A DNA stretch of 64,000 nucleotides from Candidatus Desulfosporosinus nitrosoreducens (GTDB lineage Bacteria; Bacillota; Desulfitobacteriia; Desulfitobacteriales; Desulfitobacteriaceae), in contig NZ_JAVHUW010000029.1 in the NCBI RefSeq assembly GCF_030954495.1, forward strand, positions 1 through 64,000. Direction: 5' to 3'. Of this stretch, positions 7,453-16,733 are shown piece by piece. The translations under genes were made by a program, and so were the position numbers. Position 1 is the first letter of the stretch. Every line of letters starts with the position of its first letter. The notes under the pieces are model-generated. The model saw only the letters and a list, made by a program, of their open reading frames with translations. It was not told where the DNA came from and searched no databases.

Positions 7453-10400
7453 ATGGCTAAAATGAAAACCATGGATGGAAATGAAGCGGCGGCTCATGCT
7501 TCGTACGCGTTTACCGAAGTCGCTACTATCTTTCCCATCACCCCCTCTTCGACAATGGCCGAATTGGTCGATGAATGGGCTGCTCATGGAAGGAAGAACA
7601 TTTATGGGCAAACTGTTAAAGTCGTGGAGATGCAATCCGAAGCAGGCGCTGCAGGTGCAGTACACGGTTCCCTCCAAGCAGGAGCATTAACCACTACGTA
7701 TACAGCCTCACAAGGCTTACTTTTGATGATTCCTAACATGTACAAGATTGCTGGCGAGCTGCTTCCATGCGTATTTCATGTCAGTGCCCGGGCTCTGGCA
7801 ACCCATGCGCTCTCTATTTTCGGAGACCACCAGGACGTTATGTCCGTTCGTGCCACCGGATTTGCTCAGCTTTCTTCACATAACGTGCAAGAGGCGTTAG
7901 ATTTAGGCTTCATCGCTCACTTAGCCACGGTTAAAGCGAGAGTTCCCTTTGTTCATTTCTTTGATGGGTTCCGTACTTCCCACGAAATTCAAAAAATTGA
8001 AATTCCGGAATATGAGGAAGTAGGTCAATTATTGGACATGGATGCAGTTCAGGCCTTCCGTGCCCGGGCTTTAAACCCAGAACACCCTGTTCTACGTGGA
8101 ACAGCTCAAAATCCGGATGTTTATTTCCAGGGCCGTGAGGCAGCAAACCGTTTTTATGATGCGGTTCCGGATATCGTTGAACATTATATGCAAGAGTACA
8201 AAAAACTCACAGGCCGGGAATATCATCCCTTCCAATATTATGGTGCCGAAGATGCCGAATACGTTATCGTAGCCATGGGTTCGATCTGCGACACTATTGA
8301 AGAGACTGTTGATTACCTTATGGCTAAGGGAGAAAAAGTTGGGGTTGTTAAGGTTCATCTGTTCAATCCTTTCTCCAGCAAGTATTTCTTTGATGCAATG
8401 CCCAAAACAGCCAAGAAAATAGCGGTTCTTGAAAGAACGAAAGAACCTGGTTCTTTGGGAGAGCCTTTGTACTTAGACGTTAAGGAAATATTCTACAATC
8501 ATGACCAAAAACCCGTGATTGTGGGAGGACGTTATGGTTTAGGTTCTAAAGATACTACGCCGTCTCAAGTTTTAGCGGTTTATAAAAACCTTAAAGTTGA
8601 AAAGCCTGTTAATGGGTTTACTATTGGCATTGTTGATGACGTAACTTTCAAATCCTTGCCAGAAGATGAGATTATCGACACTGCTCCTGAAGGGACTATT
8701 GCTTGTAAATTCTGGGGTCTTGGTGCAGATGGTACAGTCGGTGCTAACAAACAGGCAATTAAGATTATCGGTGACCATACTAAGCTATATGCTCAGGCAT
8801 ATTTCCAATATGACAGCAAGAAATCCGGCGGTATCACCGTTTCTCACGTCCGCTTCGGGAAAAAACAAATTAAATCTCCTTATTATGTCACTGGTGCTAA
8901 CTATATAGCTTGTCACAACCAAACCTATGTTTATCAATATGATCTCTTGAAGGGCTTAAAGAAAAAAGGAAACTTTGTCTTAAACTGTCAATGGACACCC
9001 GAGGAGTTAGACGAAAAATTTCCGGCGTCTATGAAACAAGCTCTTGCCCGCAATGAAGTCAATTTCTATATCATAGATGCAGTTTCGATCGCCCGTAAAA
9101 TTGGTCTTGGGTCCCGTATTAACATGGTGATGCAGGCAGCTTTCTTCAAGCTTGCCAATGTCATTCCTGTGGAAGAGGCTGTAGATTATCTAAAGGCTTC
9201 CGTTCAAAAAACATATGGTAAAAAAGGTCAAAACATTGTAGACATGAACAATGCTGCCATTGATCAAGGAGTTTCGGCTCTTGTTAAAGTTGAGATCCCG
9301 GCTTCTTGGGCTAATGCACAGGATGCTGAAGCCGCCGCTGCTTCTGACGAACCTAACTTTGTCAAAAATATTCTTCGCCCCATGAACGCTTTAGAAGGGG
9401 ATAACCTTCCGGTGAGCGCTTTCTTAGGCAGTGAAGATGGAACTTACCCTGTTGGAACGACTGCTTTCGAAAAACGCGGTATTGGTGTTGTTGCTCCAGA
9501 ATGGCAAGTTAACAATTGTATTCAATGTAATCAATGTTCTTATGTCTGTCCCCATGCTGCAATTCGTCCTTTCCTGATGAATGAGGATGAAGCTAAAAAT
9601 GCTCCGGAAACTTTTGTCGGTAAAAAAGCCATTGGTAAAGAAGCTGCCGGGTTACAATTCCGTGTTCAAGTAAGCACTTTGGATTGCACCGGTTGCGGCA
9701 ACTGCGCTGAAGTTTGCCCGGCCAAAGAGAAAGCCTTGGTTATGAAACCTGCCGCCGAACAAATGCAACGCCAAGCTGCAAATTGGGAGTATGCCGTTTC
9801 CTTGCCAAACCGCGGCCAGCTCTTTGATACTACAACAGTTAAAGGCAGCCAGTTTGTTCAACCGTTGCTTGAGTTCAATGGCGCCTGCCCAGGCTGCGGA
9901 GAAACCGCCTATGTGAAACTCCTTACCCAACTCTTTGGCGACCGCATGATGATATCCAATGCAACAGGTTGCAGCTCCATCTGGGGTGGCAGCGCTCCTG
10001 CCGTTCCTTATACCACGAATCACGAAGGCAAAGGACCCAGCTGGGCTAATTCCTTGTTTGAAGACAACGCTGAGTTTGGTTATGGTATGTATTTAGGGGT
10101 TCGTCAACAACGCGAAAAGTTAGCGGCTTTGATGAATCAGGCTCTTGAGATGGAAATCAGTACTGAACTGAAAGGAGCCTTCCAAGAATGGCTCGCAGGC
10201 TGGACAGATGCCGATGCTTCCAAGGCGGCAACTGCTAAGATTCTGGCAGCCTTAGAAGGCTATGCCGGAGATAACAAAGTCTTAGCGGAGATTCTGAGCA
10301 AAAAAGATCAGCTTGTTAAGAAATCCCAGTGGATTATTGGCGGAGACGGATGGGCCTATGATATTGGCTACGGCGGTTTAGACCATGTCTTAGCATCAGG

Positions 10401-10980
10401 GGACGATGTCAATGTTCTTGTTCTCGATACTGAAGTTTATTCGAATACTGGTGGTCAGTCTTCAAAATCAACCCCGCGTGCTGCAGTTGCTAAATTTGCT
10501 GCCGCCGGTAAGAAGATTCGCAAGAAAGATTTAGGCATGATGGCTATGAGCTATGGCTACGTCTATGTCGCCCAAATTGCTCTAGGCGCCAACATGAATC
10601 AAACGATTAAAGTTATTAAAGAAGCAGAAGCTTACAAAGGACCTTCATTGATCATCGCTTATGCTCCATGCATTAACCATGGGCTTAAAGCCGGCATGAC
10701 CAAGAGCGTTCAGGAAGCTAAAAAGGCCGTGGATTCCGGCTACTGGCACCTCTATCGCTTTAATCCCGATTTGGCGGATCAAGGAAAGAATCCCTTCAGC
10801 CTTGAATCTAAAGAGCCTTCATTGCCCTTCCGCGACTTTATCATGGGTGAAGTTCGTTACACCTCTCTGCTGAATACCTTCCCGGAAACAGCCGAAGAAC
10901 TTTTTGCGGGTGCGGAAAAATACGCTAAAGTGCGTTATGATTCTTACAAACGTTTAGCAGAACAAAAATGGGAAGACTAA
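7453..10980 (+). CDS. nifJ: Pyruvate:ferredoxin (flavodoxin) oxidoreductase
   Basis: 1175 aa, the length of the single-chain enzyme that converts pyruvate and CoA to acetyl-CoA, CO2 and reduced ferredoxin. Domains in order: pyruvate-binding domain I (FPITPSSTMAE near residue 30), domain II, the gamma/EKR region, two 4Fe-4S clusters (CIQCNQCSYVCPH near 695 and CTGCGNCAEVCPA near 752), then the TPP domain with CPGCGETAY, GDGWAYDIGYGG and the C-terminal extension. Start ATG 7453 has AGGAGG at 9 nt; an upstream ATG at 7432 overlaps that site. Monocistronic with a strong terminator. It supports an anaerobic lifestyle and may feed reduced ferredoxin to acetogenic-type or respiratory pathways. Confidence 0.97.
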   Translation: MAKMKTMDGNEAAAHASYAFTEVATIFPITPSSTMAELVDEWAAHGRKNIYGQTVKVVEMQSEAGAAGAVHGSLQAGALTTTYTASQGLLLMIPNMYKIAGELLPCVFHVSARALATHALSIFGDHQDVMSVRATGFAQLSSHNVQEALDLGFIAHLATVKARVPFVHFFDGFRTSHEIQKIEIPEYEEVGQLLDMDAVQAFRARALNPEHPVLRGTAQNPDVYFQGREAANRFYDAVPDIVEHYMQEYKKLTGREYHPFQYYGAEDAEYVIVAMGSICDTIEETVDYLMAKGEKVGVVKVHLFNPFSSKYFFDAMPKTAKKIAVLERTKEPGSLGEPLYLDVKEIFYNHDQKPVIVGGRYGLGSKDTTPSQVLAVYKNLKVEKPVNGFTIGIVDDVTFKSLPEDEIIDTAPEGTIACKFWGLGADGTVGANKQAIKIIGDHTKLYAQAYFQYDSKKSGGITVSHVRFGKKQIKSPYYVTGANYIACHNQTYVYQYDLLKGLKKKGNFVLNCQWTPEELDEKFPASMKQALARNEVNFYIIDAVSIARKIGLGSRINMVMQAAFFKLANVIPVEEAVDYLKASVQKTYGKKGQNIVDMNNAAIDQGVSALVKVEIPASWANAQDAEAAAASDEPNFVKNILRPMNALEGDNLPVSAFLGSEDGTYPVGTTAFEKRGIGVVAPEWQVNNCIQCNQCSYVCPHAAIRPFLMNEDEAKNAPETFVGKKAIGKEAAGLQFRVQVSTLDCTGCGNCAEVCPAKEKALVMKPAAEQMQRQAANWEYAVSLPNRGQLFDTTTVKGSQFVQPLLEFNGACPGCGETAYVKLLTQLFGDRMMISNATGCSSIWGGSAPAVPYTTNHEGKGPSWANSLFEDNAEFGYGMYLGVRQQREKLAALMNQALEMEISTELKGAFQEWLAGWTDADASKAATAKILAALEGYAGDNKVLAEILSKKDQLVKKSQWIIGGDGWAYDIGYGGLDHVLASGDDVNVLVLDTEVYSNTGGQSSKSTPRAAVAKFAAAGKKIRKKDLGMMAMSYGYVYVAQIALGANMNQTIKVIKEAEAYKGPSLIIAYAPCINHGLKAGMTKSVQEAKKAVDSGYWHLYRFNPDLADQGKNPFSLESKEPSLPFRDFIMGEVRYTSLLNTFPETAEELFAGAEKYAKVRYDSYKRLAEQKWED

Positions 10981-11019
10981 TTTAACTTAGCTTGCCTTAA
11001 CAAAAGATTCATTAGCCCG

Positions 11020-11057
11020 GAGAGCAGAGTATTTGAGAGTATTCTGCTCTCTTTTTT
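11020..11057 (+). terminator. nifJ terminator
   Basis: Stem GAGAGCAGAGTAT / AGTATTCTGCTCTC followed by TTTTTT. Confidence 0.9.
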
Positions 11058-11153
11058 ATTGTCGTCAAGTGCGAGGCTGGTTACTTGGAAACTCGATTCC
11101 TATAAGAACACAATAATGAATTCAGGAATAAAATAGGCGAAGGAAAGAAGGAG

Positions 11154-12107
11154 GTGTTTAAAACGAGCAGTGTGCCGATGGTTGGGGATTTTGTAAGGGA
11201 GTCGCTGGATTTGCATTTGTTTATGGCTCGAATCATGAGGGAACATGCTATTTTTATGCAAGCCGGTTTTCTGCCTAAGGATGTTACTTATGCTCAGCAA
11301 GCAGAGCAGTTTAAATGTCAGTACGACGAAATTCTTAAAGAGGCTATAATGTTAAGTGATTGCACGGCCTCAGTGGATGTCTTGAGTTCAGGAGAACTGG
11401 TAACGGATAAAACATTTGGAGCAGAGGCGAAAACGCAGGAGTTGACAGGAATATGCATCGATTCTGCTTTGACATCGGAAGAGTTGCGTTTAAAGCCTGA
11501 TCCGGGAACGCTGCCACAGGACATTGCTGCCTGTGTTCAGAGCTTGAATCAGAAATCCATGATTTTAACAACTTCCTTTGCGCAGTTTAAGGCTCTAGTC
11601 TGGGATCAAGTCACAAAATGCTGTTTATTTACAAATTTGTTTCCCTCTCAGTATGCGCATATTCACAGAGAAGCTTTATTTTATCTAAAACTCATGAGCC
11701 GACTGCAAAACAATCGGTTTGTTGATGCGCGCGTTGAATTATATGAACAAAAACTATTTTGGGATGAAATAATGGCCGAACATGCCCAGATTATTGCTCA
11801 TCTATTAGACCCTGCAGAAAAGAAACTTTGTCACAGGGCACGGGATTTTGCCCGCCAGTTTACCAAGTTGGAACAAAAACTGAAGGGAGAAGGAATACCG
11901 GCTTCTGGCCTTGAAGGGCTGAGAAGAGAAAACATTCAGGCGACAAAGGCTATCGCGGAATTTAAAGCCGCAAATACAGAGCTTCTTTTAGATTGTCAAA
12001 TAAAATCTCTGCTCTCCCCGCTGTTAACTGACCATACGCTTAGAGAGGCTTATTATTATTTGAGGATTTTAAAAACCTTGAAATTAGTTTATCTTGGCCG
12101 AGGGTAA
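11154..12107 (+). CDS. DUF2935 helical protein
   Basis: 317 aa, almost entirely helical, with two similar halves of the kind annotated as DUF2935. Each half begins with a helix rich in acidic residues and His (RESLDLHLFMARIMREHAIFM; later REALFYLKLMSRL...WDEIMAEHAQI). The family resembles ferritin-like/hemerythrin-like bundles and may bind metal, but its function is unknown. The start is uncertain. The GTG at 11154 overlaps the GGAGG, so GTG 11172 or ATG 11178 may be real. It is flanked by terminators on both sides and so is probably transcribed alone. Confidence 0.75.
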   Translation: MFKTSSVPMVGDFVRESLDLHLFMARIMREHAIFMQAGFLPKDVTYAQQAEQFKCQYDEILKEAIMLSDCTASVDVLSSGELVTDKTFGAEAKTQELTGICIDSALTSEELRLKPDPGTLPQDIAACVQSLNQKSMILTTSFAQFKALVWDQVTKCCLFTNLFPSQYAHIHREALFYLKLMSRLQNNRFVDARVELYEQKLFWDEIMAEHAQIIAHLLDPAEKKLCHRARDFARQFTKLEQKLKGEGIPASGLEGLRRENIQATKAIAEFKAANTELLLDCQIKSLLSPLLTDHTLREAYYYLRILKTLKLVYLGRG

Positions 12108-12150
12108 ATAATAATAGAGCAACTAGAAAATAATTATACCCGGAAGCAAA

Positions 12151-12198
12151 ACGAACGAAGAGGAATTAAAGAATTCTTTCTCTGCGTTCGCTTTTTTG
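12151..12198 (+). terminator. Terminator after DUF2935 gene
   Basis: Long stem ACGAACGAAGAGGAATT / AATTCTTTCTCTGCGTTCG with small mismatches, then CTTTTTTG. Confidence 0.85.
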
Positions 12199-12378
12199 TA
12201 TAGCCAGAAAGATTAAGCAGAGGACAAGGCAGAGGTCTGTTTAGCTCAGGAAAAGAAATAACGAGTATAAAATAATGGTCAGCTCCCGAAAATAGAGATA
12301 CGGGTTGCCCAATGAAAGCTGAATATTTTTGCCGCTAGGGCTAAGGTGCGTCGGAGGATTGGAGGACGGGGTTTCAGA
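12199..12378. other. Spacer before the membrane-protein pair
   Basis: No gene, repeat or clear promoter recognised apart from purine-rich sequence leading into the ribosome binding site at 12353-12365. Confidence 0.4.
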
Positions 12379-13257
12379 ATGAAGGATTTCTTTTGGTCTA
12401 ACACAATATGGTATATATTGCTTGGGGTTTTAACTGTTATTGAATTGATTGTTATTTTTCTTAAAACTGACCGGGTAAAGTTTGTAGCCGCATTTTATTT
12501 AACCTTGACTGGAGTGACACTCTCTGCGGAGACGGTACTTTTCATAATATTTAGAGCTTATTATTATTATCCGATGATTATTCAAACTTCTTCCTTCGAT
12601 GATGCACTTGCAGGTAATCTTTTTTCTCAGTTTTCTCTGGCAGCGACAGCCCTATTAGTAGCGGTTTTAAATCTGCCAAATTATTGGATTTTTATTTTTG
12701 CCGGAATTTACGGGTTGATTGAAGAGTTGTTTTTGATGTTAGGTATCTATAAACATTACTGGTATAGCACTTGGATGACGCTAGTTGCGCTGCCATTGCT
12801 TTTCTGGGTGGCCAAAAAGTACTATTTGAAAATTTTTAGTGCAATTAAACCAGGTTATCATTATTTAAATATCTTTTTAGGGTTATTCTCACTGGATGTA
12901 ATTACAGTACTTTGGGGATTTATGCTCTCCGGAAAGCAAAATTATACTAGAGATTTTTTCCCGGATTCCTTAGGAAGCCCTTATGTCATGGCGTTACTTT
13001 ATTATTGTTTTTTATCAATAACGTTAATGACAGCTTACTTTTTTAAATTGAGATGGGAATGGAAAGCCTTGGTTATATTATTTATTTATGGATTTAACTA
13101 TTTGGCATATTTGCAGAAAGTTATTTATCTAAAAGAAGGTTGGTTTTTCACATTTTCAACCATATCTGTTTTCTGTATGTATTTGTCAATTGTTTTTCTT
13201 GACCGCATGTATAAAAACAAACCGCTGTTTGCTGGCTTAACTTCTCTAGATACATAA
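12379..13257 (+). CDS. Polytopic membrane protein, unknown function
   Basis: 292 aa from ATG 12379; the frame is open back to GTG 12346. Hydropathy suggests 7-8 transmembrane helices, with the first at about 8-28. There is a Tyr-rich stretch YYYYPMI near 66-72 and a conserved-looking EELFLMLGIYKHYWYSTW in the middle. It resembles the membrane proteins often found next to CBO0543-family genes in spore-forming Firmicutes. It is followed after 17 nt by such a gene, so the two are probably an operon. A spore-membrane role is only a guess. Confidence 0.7.
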   Translation: MKDFFWSNTIWYILLGVLTVIELIVIFLKTDRVKFVAAFYLTLTGVTLSAETVLFIIFRAYYYYPMIIQTSSFDDALAGNLFSQFSLAATALLVAVLNLPNYWIFIFAGIYGLIEELFLMLGIYKHYWYSTWMTLVALPLLFWVAKKYYLKIFSAIKPGYHYLNIFLGLFSLDVITVLWGFMLSGKQNYTRDFFPDSLGSPYVMALLYYCFLSITLMTAYFFKLRWEWKALVILFIYGFNYLAYLQKVIYLKEGWFFTFSTISVFCMYLSIVFLDRMYKNKPLFAGLTSLDT

Positions 13258-13274
13258 ACGAAGGAGGCTTAAGC

Positions 13275-13769
13275 GTGGAGGACGCTCTACTTACTATAAT
13301 TTGTGTGGCAATTACCTGGTATTGGGGTGATTGGAGGCAATGGAAGCAGTATTATCCCACTATTTTGTTCTGGGCTTTGGGGAATACAATTTATTGCTAC
13401 CTCACTGTTAATAAGCCTCTTTGGACTTTTACAACGATTCTTCCCTCAACCTTGGCAAACATAATAATGGCTTTAGTGATATTTCCTTGTGTTTGCCTCT
13501 TGTTTTTACCCTATTTTCCTCAAGGACATATCCTAAAAAAACTTCTGTACATTTGTCTATGGACATTTATTTTTTCCTTCATCGAATGGTGGGCCTTAAA
13601 TATACATCTTTTTGTTCATTTCAACGGCTGGAATTTAATATATTCGGTCCTTTTCAATTTTGGCATGTTCACACTGCTCCGGATACACTACAAGGAGCCG
13701 CGTTGGGCCTGGTTGATTTCCATCGCCACGGGGCTTTTTATTATAATTTATTTTAAAATATCTTTGTAG
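13275..13769 (+). CDS. CBO0543-family membrane protein
   Basis: 164 aa with 5 predicted membrane helices and no large soluble domain. The N-terminal part WRQWKQYYPTILFWALGNT followed by NKPLW is the pattern I associate with CBO0543-family proteins, which have no known function and are common in clostridia and bacilli. Start GTG 13275 behind GAAGGAGG. It sits 17 nt after the preceding membrane protein and upstream of the gerA operon. Confidence 0.7.
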   Translation: MEDALLTIICVAITWYWGDWRQWKQYYPTILFWALGNTIYCYLTVNKPLWTFTTILPSTLANIIMALVIFPCVCLLFLPYFPQGHILKKLLYICLWTFIFSFIEWWALNIHLFVHFNGWNLIYSVLFNFGMFTLLRIHYKEPRWAWLISIATGLFIIIYFKISL

Positions 13770-14016
13770 GCCTGTTTGAAATTATTTCTTAATATAGTCA
13801 GAAATAAAAAGCGGCGGGTTAAGGATTGACAGTTTGATTGAGAGTTCAGGGTGCAAAACAGTAATTTTAAGATGGGGCTGCAGCAGACTTAGAACAATTA
13901 AGTATGGTTGCAGTTTTTTGTTATTAATTAGGAATTTGCCGCTAAAAAGCTCTGAATCTACGGGGAGGGGGTTAGGCTCAGCGTTTTGCCCAAACGAGAC
14001 GAGAATTAAAGGCTTG
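13770..14016. other. Spacer before the gerA operon
   Basis: No gene supported. Short overlapping reading frames on both strands have no ribosome binding sites. I see no clear terminator for the upstream pair. Confidence 0.4.
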
Positions 14017-14046
14017 CGAATAATCAACTCGTTCTAGGACAAAATA
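14017..14046 (+). promoter_or_regulatory. Possible sigma-G promoter of the gerA operon
   Basis: CGAATA, 17-bp spacer, CAAAATA (14040-14046), a partial match to the sigma-G pattern TGAATA / CATACTA. gerA operons are known to be forespore-specific, which makes this plausible. Confidence 0.35.
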
Positions 14047-14067
14047 AGCCTGTTAGGAGGGAGAAAG

Positions 14068-15639
14068 GTGCGCAGTTGGGTAAAAATGATTAAAGACCTC
14101 ACTCTTCGCCCCAAACGGGTACGCCAGATACGCAAGACACCTGCGTATTCTTTTGATGAAGACTTAAATAAACCTATATCCGGAACCGCCGTGAAAGAGA
14201 TTCTATCCAAAAGCAGCGATGTTGTATTTCGGGAATTCATTCTTCAGGGAAAAGAGCATATTTCCTGTATGGTTGCTGCAGTGGATGGAATGGTTAACAA
14301 AACTCAGCTTGACCAGTTCGTTCTCAAACCCCTCATGGTGGATTTAGTCGGTCATCCGGAACTGGCTAAAGTAACAACGGCAAATGCCGTGGATATGACA
14401 CTTAAGAGCTTAATTCCGGGCTTGGAAGTTAAAAAAATACGTAAAATGGGAGAGGCTATTGACGCAATTTTATCAGGTGATTCGGTTATCTTTTTCGGAG
14501 ATTGTTCAGAGGCTATTATCATTGGCGCCAAAGGATGGGCTAATGCCGGCATTAATGAGCCGGTTGCCGAATCGGTTATCAAAGGACCCCACGAGGGATT
14601 TACAGAAACTCTGCGAATCAATACATCTCTTTTGCGGAGAAAGATTAAACACCCTTCCCTGCGCTTGATCTCTTTAAAACTTGGAGACTTAACAAAAACT
14701 GATCTTGTAGTTACTTATATTGATAAAGTTGCCTGCTCGGAAATTGTCTCTGAAGTCTTTAGACGGCTGAGTAAAATCAAACTGGATGGGGTGATAGAAA
14801 GCGGATATATCGAAGAGATGATCGAGGACTTTCCGTACTCGCCTTTTCCGCAGATCGCCTATACGGAGCGCCCGGATGTTCTGGCCGGTAAACTTCTGGA
14901 AGGTAAAGTCGGGATTATGCTTGACGGAACCCCCATTGTTCTTGTAGTACCTGCTATATTAACTCAGTTTTTAAATGTCAATGAGGACTATTACCAGCGG
15001 GCTATGACAGCAATTTTGTTTCGCTTTGTTCGCTATGTAGGAGCCTTCGTGGCAGTTACGGCCCCAAGTGCCTATATTGCCGTCACGACATTTCATCAGG
15101 AAATTATACCGACAGATCTCCTGATGAATATAGCGGCAGGTCGCCAAGGGGTGCCTTTTCCGGCTCTTTTAGAGGCTTTAATAATGACCATTGTTTTAGA
15201 AATCTTACAAGAAGCAGGGCTTCGCCTGCCGAGGCCAATTGGGCAGACTATCGGGATCGTCGGAGCGCTTATTATGGGGGATGCAGCAGTGAAAGCCAGC
15301 TTGGTGAGTCCTTTGATGGTGATCGTCATTGGTATTACCGCCGTCTCAAGCTATGCAATTCCCTACTATGATCTAAGTCTTGCGGTTCGACTCACTCGCT
15401 TTCCGCTGATGATTTTAGCGGGAAGCCTTGGTTTTTTTGGGGTATCTGTAGGGCTTTATGCAGGTTTAATTCACTTGTTGAGCCTTCGCTCTTTTGGGGT
15501 TCCTTATATGAGTCCGATCGCTCCAATGCGAATTCGAGCCCTTCTGCAAGATACCTTTGTCCGGGCGCCATGGTGGGCGATGAAAAGACGCCCGCATCTA
15601 ATGGACAACGAAAAGCCCCGATCGGGAGGAAAAAGGTGA
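14068..15639 (+). CDS. Spore germination receptor A subunit (GerA/GerK type)
   Basis: 523 aa GerAA-family inner-membrane protein of the spore. An N-terminal soluble domain (about 1-285) carries the FIEGYCDGS-like family block here as FFGDCSEAIIIGAKGWANAGINEPVAESVIKGPHEGF-type sequence near residues 144-180. It is followed by about 5 membrane helices and a basic cytosolic tail. A, B and C subunits together form the nutrient receptor that starts germination. GTG start behind AGGAGGG. The stop overlaps the B gene start by 3 nt within GTGA. Which germinant it senses cannot be told. Confidence 0.93.
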   Translation: MRSWVKMIKDLTLRPKRVRQIRKTPAYSFDEDLNKPISGTAVKEILSKSSDVVFREFILQGKEHISCMVAAVDGMVNKTQLDQFVLKPLMVDLVGHPELAKVTTANAVDMTLKSLIPGLEVKKIRKMGEAIDAILSGDSVIFFGDCSEAIIIGAKGWANAGINEPVAESVIKGPHEGFTETLRINTSLLRRKIKHPSLRLISLKLGDLTKTDLVVTYIDKVACSEIVSEVFRRLSKIKLDGVIESGYIEEMIEDFPYSPFPQIAYTERPDVLAGKLLEGKVGIMLDGTPIVLVVPAILTQFLNVNEDYYQRAMTAILFRFVRYVGAFVAVTAPSAYIAVTTFHQEIIPTDLLMNIAAGRQGVPFPALLEALIMTIVLEILQEAGLRLPRPIGQTIGIVGALIMGDAAVKASLVSPLMVIVIGITAVSSYAIPYYDLSLAVRLTRFPLMILAGSLGFFGVSVGLYAGLIHLLSLRSFGVPYMSPIAPMRIRALLQDTFVRAPWWAMKRRPHLMDNEKPRSGGKR

Positions 15640-16733
15640 CAATGGAAAGAATCTCTCCGCATCAATTTATGATCTTAGGGGCTGCTGTACTTATGGGTAC
15701 GACATTTCTCCCAGTAGCATCAATCGTCAGTGGAGCCAGTGGACGGGATGGCTGGATCAGTGTTTTACCGGCATTTGTTTTGGGGGTGCCTTATGGTTTA
15801 ATGGTTATTGCTATTTCATCCCAATATCCCGGCAAAAACCTCTTGCAGGTCTCGGAAATAGTGTTTGGCAAGTGGGCGGGAAAGGTTGTTGGCATTCTGT
15901 ATATCGCCATTACAGGATATTTTGGCGGGTTATTGTTAGGACAGATCGGGGATATCTATCAACGTTCGATTATGCCTTTAACTCCCATAGGCTTGTTCTA
16001 CCTAGGCGGATTATTGCTCATTATACATATAGTAAAAAATGGAATAGAAGTGTTTGCGCGTTTTGCTGAAGTAGTTTTTCCCCTAGTCGTGATTGCTTTA
16101 GTTTTAAACGTAGGTTTTTCCATTCCGCGCATTGAGCAGGGAGAACTTCTGCCCATCTTGAGTGATGGTCTAATGCCGCTTTTTTGGGGTGGAATTAAAG
16201 TAGCGCCATTCCCCATGGAGTACATTCTTTTTTTGGGAGGAATTCTTACTTTTTTACCTAGCAGCGGCAAAGAAATCAATCAATTAAAGGTAGGGGTCTG
16301 GCGGGCTGTATTTCTAGTGGGGATTTTGGACATGCTTGTCGTTCTGATGCAAATTCTGGTTTTTGGACCGGTAGAAACTACCCGCATAGTCTATGGCATA
16401 CTTGTTTTAGGAAAGATGGTTGAAGTAAGTCGTACAGTTTCGGGCGTAGAATCGCTCTTTCTGGGGGTTTGGCTCGGCGCCTTAGTTATAAAATGTGCCG
16501 CGTTCTTTTTTATGGCGATTTGGGGCTTGGAAACAGTGTTCCATGTAAAGGGCTTCAAATGGAACCTGGTGGTTTGCGGCGCATTTTTGGCAATCGCTTT
16601 TGGGTTCGCTGGGGGTTCTTCTTTAATTTTAGAAATTGGACTTACTGATAATTATCTTATTTTGCCGTTTACATCTGTTTGGATCTTTATTCTTTGGGGA
16701 GTTGCGCATTGGAAGAAGGGGGCAAATGTATGA
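15636..16733 (+). CDS. Spore germination receptor B subunit
   Basis: 365 aa GerAB-family protein, an APC-superfamily-like integral membrane protein with about 10 helices that is thought to bind the germinant. The N-terminus TMERISPHQFMILGAAVLMG is typical. GTG 15636 is chosen because GGGAGG lies 6 nt upstream and the codon overlaps the A-subunit stop as GTGA; ATG 15642 is the alternative. The 3' end overlaps the C-subunit gene by 4 nt (ATGA). Confidence 0.93.
   Translation: MTMERISPHQFMILGAAVLMGTTFLPVASIVSGASGRDGWISVLPAFVLGVPYGLMVIAISSQYPGKNLLQVSEIVFGKWAGKVVGILYIAITGYFGGLLLGQIGDIYQRSIMPLTPIGLFYLGGLLLIIHIVKNGIEVFARFAEVVFPLVVIALVLNVGFSIPRIEQGELLPILSDGLMPLFWGGIKVAPFPMEYILFLGGILTFLPSSGKEINQLKVGVWRAVFLVGILDMLVVLMQILVFGPVETTRIVYGILVLGKMVEVSRTVSGVESLFLGVWLGALVIKCAAFFFMAIWGLETVFHVKGFKWNLVVCGAFLAIAFGFAGGSSLILEIGLTDNYLILPFTSVWIFILWGVAHWKKGANV

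Noticed and set aside
13782..14037. Short ORFs on both strands before the gerA operon
   Set aside because: No ribosome binding sites, no recognisable protein character, and they overlap each other.
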